Part shown: positions 6,293 through 10,901 of the stretch, in pieces
Position numbering within the stretch: position 1 is the first letter of the stretch
Layout: each line of letters opens with the position of its first letter
From: Burkholderiaceae bacterium
Lineage (GTDB): Bacteria > Pseudomonadota > Gammaproteobacteria > Burkholderiales > Burkholderiaceae
Reading direction: 5' to 3'
NCBI GenBank assembly: GCA_022701845.1
Contig: JAKONS010000362.1
Location: forward strand, 1 to 10,901
Length of the DNA stretch: 10,901 nt
Notes under the pieces: generated by a model
What the model was told of the DNA's origin: nothing
Seen by the model: only the letters and a program-made list of their open reading frames with translations
Databases searched by the model: none
Position numbers and translations under genes: made by a program

Positions 6293-6973
6293 TCAACCGC
6301 TCACATACTCCGGATGCCGCGCCCGGATATCCGCGACCCGTCCCAGCGTCCCCGATAGATGCGCCCGCATCGCTGCCTGCGCACCCTCGGGGTCTCGCCC
6401 GGCCAGCGCATCCACGATACGGCGATGGTCCTGTACCACCCGCGCCGCATTGCCTAGCGCCGGCAGGTCGAGCCGGCGCAGACGGTCGAGATGGCCGCTG
6501 CGGCGGCGCACCACCTCGTAGAGATGCGGCACGCCGGCGGCTTCGAACATCGTGCGGTGGAACTGCTGGTCGAGCGCGATGAATTCCTCCGCGTCGTTGG
6601 CGGCCAGCGCGGCCTGGCGGTCGATCAGCGTGCCCAGCCGGCCGCGTAGCGTCGGGTCGTCCGCCAGCGCCAGGGCGCGCACCACTTCCAGCTCGATCGC
6701 GCAGCGTAGGAACTGCGCCTGCTCCGCCGAGTGCAGATCGATGCGGCTGACCAGCGTCGCATGCTGCGGAAAGATGTCCACCAGCCCCTCCTGGCTCAGC
6801 TGCAGCAGGGCATCGCGCACCGGGGTCTGGCTCAGCGCGAAGCGTTCCGCCAGCTCGGCCCGGGCCAGCGGCGTGCCGGGTGCCAATTCCAGCGAAATGA
6901 TGGCCGCGCGCAGCCATTCGAAAACCTGCGGGGCGGCCTGGCGGGTGCGGTCGAGCGTGTGATTCGTTCTCAT
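6293..6973 (-). CDS. GntR-family regulator, FadR/FCD subfamily
   Basis: A 226-residue regulator with an N-terminal winged helix-turn-helix of GntR type: VFEWLRAAIISLELAPGTPL (17-36), ELAERFALSQTPVRDALLQL (40-59), EGLVDIFPQHATLVSRI (62-78). The C-terminal FCD effector domain keeps the metal-binding set Asp135 and His139 (DQQFH), His183 (QDH) and His205 (RAH). FCD regulators commonly sense organic acids and control adjacent catabolic genes. ATG 6973 is preferred to an in-frame TTG at 6997, which would add only a proline-rich octapeptide; neither has a good Shine-Dalgarno. Divergent from the Bug receptor-dehydratase operon, it shares a 101-bp gap with an 18-bp palindrome within the receptor promoter, so repression relieved by a sugar acid or related carboxylate is the simplest model (inference). 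Confidence 0.94.
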   Translation of the reverse strand: MRTNHTLDRTRQAAPQVFEWLRAAIISLELAPGTPLARAELAERFALSQTPVRDALLQLSQEGLVDIFPQHATLVSRIDLHSAEQAQFLRCAIELEVVRALALADDPTLRGRLGTLIDRQAALAANDAEEFIALDQQFHRTMFEAAGVPHLYEVVRRRSGHLDRLRRLDLPALGNAARVVQDHRRIVDALAGRDPEGAQAAMRAHLSGTLGRVADIRARHPEYVSG

Positions 6974-6997
6974 CGGAGGAGGCGGGTAGGGTCGCAA

Positions 6998-7003
6998 ATT
7001 TTA
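6998..7003 (-). promoter_or_regulatory. Candidate -10 of the GntR/FCD gene (TAAAAT)
   Basis: Read leftward, TAAAAT matches the -10 consensus at five of six positions and lies 24 bp before ATG 6973. The -35 position falls on the left arm of the palindrome at 7022-7039 and has no good consensus. That overlap would allow autoregulation from the same operator. Confidence 0.35.
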
Positions 7004-7016
7004 CGCCGCGACCGCA

Positions 7017-7045
7017 TTGACGCACTAATACATTAGTGCTTCAAT
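7017..7045 (+). promoter_or_regulatory. Predicted sigma-70 promoter of the receptor-dehydratase operon
   Basis: TTGACG (7017-7022, five of six) is followed by exactly 17 bp and then TTCAAT (7040-7045, four of six). The start would be near 7052, giving a leader of about 23 nt with GAAAGAGA at 7061-7068 as ribosome binding site. The spacer coincides with the 18-bp palindrome, sharing one base with the -35. Confidence 0.6.
7022..7039. promoter_or_regulatory. Probable GntR/FCD operator: perfect 8-2-8 palindrome inside the promoter spacer
   Basis: GCACTAAT-AC-ATTAGTGC is perfectly symmetric and occupies the whole spacer between the -35 and -10 of the predicted receptor promoter, in the gap between that gene and the divergent GntR gene. 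A bound dimer would block RNA polymerase directly. Dyad and position are seen directly; assignment to the adjacent GntR/FCD protein is inferred. It also overlaps the start of the discounted upstream GTG frame of the receptor gene. Confidence 0.75.
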
Positions 7046-7074
7046 GCCAGCCATACCAACGAAAGAGACATTTC

Positions 7075-8055
7075 ATGAACCGCCGTTTCGCCCTGACCGC
7101 TGCCGTCTGCAGCACCGTCTGCCTGTTCGCCGTACCCGCCCACGCCGCCGACTGGCCCACCGCCAAACCCATCACCTGGGTGGTGCCCTTCGCTCCGGGC
7201 GGGTCGACCGACGTCGTCGCCCGGGTCATCGGGCAGGAGCTGTCGGTGGCGCTGAAGCAGTCGGTGGTGATCGACAACCGGCCCGGGGCCGGCGGCGCCA
7301 TCGGCGTGCAGGCGGTGGCGCGTGCGCCGGCCGACGGCTACACGCTGATCGGCGGAACCATCAGCACCCACGCCATCAACACGGCGCTCTACAAGAAGCT
7401 GCCCTACGACCCGGTGAAGGATTTCGAGCCGGTCACCCTGATCGCCTATGTGCCCAACGTGCTGATGGTCAATGCCGATCTCGGCGTGAACACGATGCAG
7501 GAACTGGTCGCGTGGCTGCGCAAGAACCCGGAGAAGGCGTCCTATGCGTCGTCCGGCGCCGGCACCTCCACCCATCTCACCGGCGCGCAGATGGCCGAGC
7601 TGATCAAGGTGCCGATGCAGCATGTCGCCTATAAGGGCAGCCCGCAGGCGCTGCAGGACGTGGCCGCCGGCAACGTGCCCTTCCTGTTCGACCAGCTCAC
7701 CGCCGGCCTGCCGCTGGTGAAGGCCGGCAAGCTGAAATTCCTGGCGGTCACCACCAAGACCCGGTCGCCCCTGGCGCCCGAGGTGCCGACCACCGCCGAG
7801 GCCGGTTTTCCCGGGCTCGACCTGGTCTCCTGGCAGGCGGTGTATGCGCCCAAGGGCACGCCGAAGCCGGTGGTGGCGCGGCTCAACAGCGAGATCGTCA
7901 AGGCGCTGAAGTCGCCCGAGATCAGGAGCAAGCTGGAAACCCAGTTCGGCATGCAGGTGGTCGGCAGCACACCGGCCGAACTGGCCGCCGTCACCGCGGC
8001 CGATACCGCCCGCCTGGGCGACCTGGTGCGCCAGTCCGGCGCCACCGCCGAATAA
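7075..8055 (+). CDS. Bug/TctC-family tripartite tricarboxylate transporter receptor (periplasmic)
   Basis: A 326-residue Bug/TctC-type receptor with a clear signal peptide (MNRRFALTAAVCSTVCLF..., cleavage likely at AHA|AD after residue 24). Family motifs: ITWVVPFAPGGSTDVVAR (33-50), VVIDNRPGAGGAIG (64-77), PADGYTLIGG (85-94), HVAYKGSPQALQDVAAGNV (183-201), PEVPTTAEAGFPG (235-247). ATG 7075 has GAAAGAGA 6 bp upstream; the earlier GTG at 7036 lies in the operator and is rejected. It has the family fold but clearly differs from the receptor at 960-1946 in its ligand loops, so the two probably bind different ligands. It is first in an operon with the dehydratase gene 25 bp downstream and divergent from the GntR regulator. 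A sugar acid such as glucarate is the likely ligand by context only. No TctA/TctB permease genes are present, so transport would need a pair encoded elsewhere. Confidence 0.95.
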   Translation: MNRRFALTAAVCSTVCLFAVPAHAADWPTAKPITWVVPFAPGGSTDVVARVIGQELSVALKQSVVIDNRPGAGGAIGVQAVARAPADGYTLIGGTISTHAINTALYKKLPYDPVKDFEPVTLIAYVPNVLMVNADLGVNTMQELVAWLRKNPEKASYASSGAGTSTHLTGAQMAELIKVPMQHVAYKGSPQALQDVAAGNVPFLFDQLTAGLPLVKAGKLKFLAVTTKTRSPLAPEVPTTAEAGFPGLDLVSWQAVYAPKGTPKPVVARLNSEIVKALKSPEIRSKLETQFGMQVVGSTPAELAAVTAADTARLGDLVRQSGATAE

Positions 8056-8062
8056 GTTTTTT
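8037..8062 (+). terminator. Weak stem-loop with T6 tract at the receptor/dehydratase gene junction
   Basis: CGGCG-CCAC-CGCCG (8037-8050) forms a 5-bp GC stem over the last receptor codons, followed by AATAAG and six Ts (8057-8062) around the stop codon. The gap of six bases between stem and T-tract is too long for an efficient intrinsic terminator. A partial terminator or a 3'-protecting hairpin that raises receptor output over the downstream enzyme is plausible, as in many binding-protein operons. Confidence 0.35.
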
Positions 8063-8080
8063 CGAGGACCCCACCCACCC

Positions 8081-9355
8081 ATGGCACGCGACATCACCAT
8101 CACCCAGGTACGGGTCACGCCGATCGCGTTTCGCGACGGCCCGCTGCTCAACGCCGCCGGCATCCACGAACCGTGGGCGCTGCGCGCCATCGTCGAGATC
8201 GAGACCAGCGACGGCCGCGTCGGCATCTCCGAGACCTACGGCGACGAGCCGATGCTCAAGGTGCTGGAGCAGGCGCGCCCGCTGCTGATCGGGCTGTCGC
8301 CCTTCGCACTCAACGCGATGGAGGAGCGGGTGCGCGGCACCGTCAAGGCCATCCCCGGCGCGGTGGAGTTCGAGCTGGCGCCCGGCTCCCACGCCGCCAA
8401 GAACGCGCCGAAGGTGATCAGCACCTTCGAGGTCGGCATGCTCGACCTGCAGGGCCAGATCGTCGGCGCGCCGGTAGTCGACCTGCTGGGCGGCAAGGTG
8501 CGCGACGCGGTGCCCTACAGCGCCTACCTGTTTTTCAAGTACGCCGAACACATCGGCAGGCCGTATGCGCCCGATGCCTGGGGCGAGGGCGTCAGCCCGG
8601 AGCAGATCGTGGCGCAGGCGCGTCGCATGATCGACCTGTACGGCTTCCAGAGCATCAAGCTCAAGGGCGGCGTCTTCGAGCCGTCGCACGAGGTGGCCTG
8701 CATGCAGGCGCTGGCCCGGGCCTTTCCCGGCGTGCCGTTGCGGCTGGACCCCAACGCCAACTGGTCGCTGGCCGCCAGCATCGCCGCCGCACCGGCGCTC
8801 GACGAGATCCTGGAGTACTACGAAGACCCGACCCCGGGCCTGGCCGGCATGGCCGAGCTGGCCCGGCACACCCGGCTGCCGCTGGCCACCAACATGGTCA
8901 TCACCACCATGGACGATTTCCGCAAGGGCTGCGAGATGGGCGCGGTGCAGGTGCTGCTGTCGGACCACCACTATTGGGGCGGCCTGCGCGCCACCCAGAC
9001 GCTGGCGCGCATGTGCCGGCTGTGGGGTCTGGGCATGTCGATGCATTCCAATTCGCACCTGGGCATCAGCCTGATGGCGATGACCCATGTGGCCGCCAGC
9101 GTGCCGAATCTGACCTATGCCTGCGACACGCATTACCCCTGGCAGGAGGAAGAGGTGGTCAAGGGCGGCCGCATCCGCTTCGAGCAGGGCGCGGTGGTGG
9201 TGCCGACCACCCCCGGCCTGGGGGTGGAGCTGGACCGCGACGCGCTGGTCACGCTGCATGCCCAGTACTTGGAATGCGGTGTGCGCAACCGGGACGATCT
9301 CTCGCAGATGCGCCGCTACGACCCGTCGTTCACCGGCAAGACGCCGCGGTTCTAG
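8081..9355 (+). CDS. Glucarate dehydratase-like enolase-superfamily enzyme
   Basis: A 424-residue mandelate racemase/enolase-superfamily protein closest to the glucarate dehydratase (GudD) group. An N-terminal capping domain (about 1-125, with AAGIHEPWALRAIVEIE) precedes a (beta/alpha)7-beta barrel. Active-site residues: KxK pair Lys193/Lys195 (SIKLKGG), metal-ligand candidates Asp223 (LRLDPNANW), Glu248 (YYEDP) and Asn271 (ATNM), and the acid/base dyad Asp295 (SDHHYWGG) and His322 (MHSNSHLGIS). The TATNM-like segment, MAELARHTRLPLATNM, and HLGISLMAMTHVAAS are strongly GudD-like. GudD removes water from D-glucarate to give 5-dehydro-4-deoxy-D-glucarate. The loop from YEDP to the NM motif is about six residues shorter than in E. 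coli GudD as I recall it, so another aldarate or sugar acid is possible. It follows a Bug receptor gene by 25 bp (GAGGA 12 bp before ATG) under probable GntR control. No aldolase or semialdehyde dehydrogenase for the later steps is in the window. Confidence 0.88.
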   Translation: MARDITITQVRVTPIAFRDGPLLNAAGIHEPWALRAIVEIETSDGRVGISETYGDEPMLKVLEQARPLLIGLSPFALNAMEERVRGTVKAIPGAVEFELAPGSHAAKNAPKVISTFEVGMLDLQGQIVGAPVVDLLGGKVRDAVPYSAYLFFKYAEHIGRPYAPDAWGEGVSPEQIVAQARRMIDLYGFQSIKLKGGVFEPSHEVACMQALARAFPGVPLRLDPNANWSLAASIAAAPALDEILEYYEDPTPGLAGMAELARHTRLPLATNMVITTMDDFRKGCEMGAVQVLLSDHHYWGGLRATQTLARMCRLWGLGMSMHSNSHLGISLMAMTHVAASVPNLTYACDTHYPWQEEEVVKGGRIRFEQGAVVVPTTPGLGVELDRDALVTLHAQYLECGVRNRDDLSQMRRYDPSFTGKTPRF

Positions 9356-9397
9356 CCTCGCCGATGGCGGGTGCACGCGACGTGAAGGCCGGGGCGC

Positions 9398-10099
9398 TCA
9401 AACAGGCCTGGCCGCCAGGCCGTCGCGCAGCAGCCCGACGCCGAGTTCGTACACGCCGTCCCAGACGATCTGCACGCCCAGGCACAGCAGGATGAACGCC
9501 GCCAGCCGCAGGAAGATGATCGTGCCCGCCTCGCCCAGCGGCCGGAGCAGCTGCTGCGCATAGCGGAAGGCGAGGTACAGCAGCACGGCCACCGTCAGCA
9601 GTGCCAGCACGCCGCCGCCCATGCGGGCCAGCGACATCGACAAACGTGCCTCCGACAGCGAGACGCCCACCGTGATCGCCGCCGCGATGGAGCCCGGCCC
9701 GCAGGACACCGGAAAGGTCAGCGGATAGAAGGCCTGGCGGCTGGCCATGTCGGCGGTGAAGCTCTCGGCGAGTTCGCTGCGGCTGTCGACGGTCGATTGG
9801 GTGGCGGTCAGCAGCCGCCAGGCGGAAGCCGCGACGATCATGCCGCCGCCGACCCGCACGATCGGCAGCGAGATGCCGAAGAAATCGAGCACATAGGAGC
9901 CCACCAGCATCGCCCCCAGCAGCAGCCAGAACATGTTGCGGGCGATGCGGCGCGCCAGCATGGCCCGGGTGGCGGAAGTGGCGCCTTCGGTCAGGCCGAG
10001 AAAGATCGGCGCGGTGGCCGCCGGGTTGAGGATCGGCAGCAAGGCGGCGATGACGAAAAGAAAGCTTTTGCCGAATGCGCTGAGGAGTTCGAAAGTCAC
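9398..10099 (-). CDS. MarC-family integral membrane protein
   Basis: A 233-residue MarC (UPF0056/SNARE-associated-like) membrane protein, within the usual 200-235. About six hydrophobic segments are visible (near residues 12-33, 55-75, 80-96, 125-148, 162-182, 193-215). Motifs: FGKSFLFVIAALLPILNPAATAPIFL (about 9-34), VRVGGGMIVAASAWRLL (81-97), and YPLTFPVSCGPGSIAAAITVG (125-145). GTG 10099 is chosen because VTFELLSAFGKSF aligns with the typical MTFE...LGKSF beginning; the frame runs on upstream to 10237, but those 46 residues are arginine/proline-rich and not MarC-like. No clear Shine-Dalgarno is seen. The family was named for its position in the E. coli mar region, but a role in multiple antibiotic resistance was not upheld, so the function is unknown; do not read it as a resistance gene. 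It is convergent with the dehydratase gene (42-bp gap, no terminator) and divergent from the BCCT transporter. Confidence 0.93.
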   Translation of the reverse strand: MTFELLSAFGKSFLFVIAALLPILNPAATAPIFLGLTEGATSATRAMLARRIARNMFWLLLGAMLVGSYVLDFFGISLPIVRVGGGMIVAASAWRLLTATQSTVDSRSELAESFTADMASRQAFYPLTFPVSCGPGSIAAAITVGVSLSEARLSMSLARMGGGVLALLTVAVLLYLAFRYAQQLLRPLGEAGTIIFLRLAAFILLCLGVQIVWDGVYELGVGLLRDGLAARPV

Positions 10100-10244
10100 A
10101 GGGTTTCGTTGCCGGCAGTGGATACGTGGGGGTGAATTAGAGTCCAGGTTTCCGGCGTGGCCGCCCCGCTCCCACGCCGTGCCGGGGCGGCGCGCACCCC
10201 CGTGCCGCGCCAGCCGCGAGCCCCGCCCTCCCGCCACCCCCTAC

Positions 10245-10248
10245 AGGA
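10245..10248 (+). promoter_or_regulatory. Ribosome binding site of the BCCT transporter gene
   Basis: AGGA lies 9 bp before TTG 10258 and supports that start; no ATG or GTG occurs in frame in the 100 bp upstream. The rest of the 10100-10257 gap is a GC-rich spacer with no convincing promoter, riboswitch or hairpin for either divergent gene. Confidence 0.5.
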
Positions 10249-10257
10249 AACCACCTT

Positions 10258-10901
10258 TTGCAGCTCTTCGCGTCCGCGGGCATCATCGCCGCCCTCATCC
10301 TGTGGGCGCTGCTGTCGCCCGCCAGCTTCGACCGCATCTTCTCTTCGGCGCTGGAGCAGATCACCCACAACTTCGGCTGGCTCTACCTGTGGCTGGTGCT
10401 CGGCCTGGTGGGGCTGGCGTTCTTCCTGGCCTTCAGCCGGTTCGGCGATCTGAAGCTGGGCGCCGAGGACGACGAACCCGAGTTTTCGACCGGCGCCTGG
10501 TTCTCGATGCTGTTCGCCGCGGGCATGGGCATCGGGCTGGTGTTCTGGGGCGTGGGCGAGCCGATCTCGCATTTCGGCAACCCGCCGCCGGGTGTCGCGG
10601 CGGGCACGCCGGAGGCGGCCGCGGTCGCCATGCGCTATGCGTTCTTCCACTGGGGGCTGCACCCCTGGGCCATCTACGGCGTGGTCGGCCTGGCCATCGC
10701 GTTCTTCACCTTCCGGCGCAACGCGCTGCCGCTGGTCAGCTCCGCCACCGAAGCGCTGCCCTGGCGCTTCGTGGCGCGGCTGTCGCCGCTGTTCAACGTG
10801 ATGGCGGTGGTCGCCACCGCGTTCGGCGTGGCCGCCTCGCTGGGCATGGGCGCGACCCAGATCAACAACGGCCTGGCGGTGGCGTTCGACGCGCCGGTCA
10901 C
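10258..10901 (+). CDS. BCCT-family betaine/choline/carnitine transporter, 5' part (3' end outside window)
   Basis: The first 214 codons of a BCCT transporter, running off the window; full members have about 500-700 residues. TTG 10258 with AGGA 9 bp upstream is the best start, and the hydrophobic LFASAGIIAALILWALLSP follows at once as transmembrane segment 1. BCCT motifs: the TM2 region FGWLYLWLVLGLVGLAFFL (39-57); FSTGAWFSMLFAAGMGIGLVFWGVGEPISHF (76-106), with the glycine-rich GMGIG unwound helix; and MRYAFFHWGLHPWAIYG (125-141). Trp132, Trp137 and Tyr140 have the spacing of the aromatic substrate box of BetP (Trp189, Trp194, Tyr197). These proteins import quaternary amines such as glycine betaine, choline or carnitine, coupled to Na+ or H+, usually for osmoprotection or catabolism. 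GMGIG resembles BetP-like betaine carriers, but the substrate cannot be settled without the rest of the gene. It is divergent from marC-like. Confidence 0.93.
   Translation, partial: MQLFASAGIIAALILWALLSPASFDRIFSSALEQITHNFGWLYLWLVLGLVGLAFFLAFSRFGDLKLGAEDDEPEFSTGAWFSMLFAAGMGIGLVFWGVGEPISHFGNPPPGVAAGTPEAAAVAMRYAFFHWGLHPWAIYGVVGLAIAFFTFRRNALPLVSSATEALPWRFVARLSPLFNVMAVVATAFGVAASLGMGATQINNGLAVAFDAPV

Noticed and set aside
5295..7025. A 576-codon leftward open frame spanning the MDR and GntR genes.
   Set aside because: It is antisense to the well-supported MDR gene and out of frame with the GntR gene; its composition is Arg/Ala/Gly/Pro-rich with no domain, typical of shadow frames in GC-rich DNA.
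7991..9376. A 461-codon leftward open frame opposite the dehydratase gene.
   Set aside because: Antisense to a gene with intact catalytic motifs; histidine/arginine-rich low-complexity translation and no start signals.
9356..9397. CGCC-GAT-GGCG hairpin as terminator between the dehydratase and MarC-type genes.
   Set aside because: Only four base pairs and no T-tract.
9398..10099. MarC-type gene as an antibiotic-resistance determinant.
   Set aside because: The name comes from its position in the E. coli mar region; a role in resistance was not upheld.
1..10901. CRISPR array, insertion sequence, phage genes, toxin-antitoxin or defence system.
   Set aside because: No spaced direct repeats, transposase, integrase, nuclease or small toxin-like gene pair is visible on either strand; all space is taken by the recognised genes listed.

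Overview
This is a GC-rich stretch (roughly two thirds G+C by eye) of a bacterial chromosome. Two Bug/TctC-type periplasmic receptors, each without its own membrane transporter genes, together with TetR, AraC and GntR/FCD regulators packed around small catabolic units, point to a betaproteobacterium of the order Burkholderiales (Comamonadaceae or Alcaligenaceae type). That placement is inferred from gene content, not from a database match. No stretch longer than 300 bases lacks a gene; the largest gaps are about 160 bp (10100-10257), 141 bp (5193-5333) and 107 bp (853-959).

Layout. (1) 1-852: the 3' part of hemW, then a complete tRNA-Ser(UGA). (2) 960-4374: a TetR-regulated unit. A stand-alone amidase and a Bug-type solute receptor run leftward as a probable operon, and the tetR-type gene runs rightward. 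The 95-bp gap between them carries an AT-rich perfect 8-2-8 palindrome lying on both predicted promoters. (3) 4389-6251: an AraC-family regulator divergent from a zinc-free quinone oxidoreductase-like MDR enzyme. (4) 6293-9355: a GntR/FCD regulator divergent from a second Bug receptor, which is followed by a glucarate-dehydratase-like enolase-superfamily enzyme. A perfect 8-2-8 palindrome fills the spacer between the -35 and -10 of the receptor promoter. (5) 9398-10901: a MarC-family membrane protein divergent from the start of a BCCT (betaine/choline/carnitine) transporter cut off by the window edge.

How it fits together. Regions 2-4 look like three independent regulator-plus-target modules placed side by side. 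In modules 2 and 4 a high-affinity periplasmic receptor is paired with a cytoplasmic enzyme (amidase; sugar-acid dehydratase), so each is probably a small uptake-and-degradation unit for an organic acid or amide, with transport through TctAB permeases encoded elsewhere. Individual substrates cannot be read from the sequence. All the protein families here are known. The features most worth a second look are regulatory: the two operator palindromes and their exact placement on promoters, a stem-loop with a T-tract between the second receptor gene and the dehydratase gene, and the shortened active-site loop of the dehydratase.
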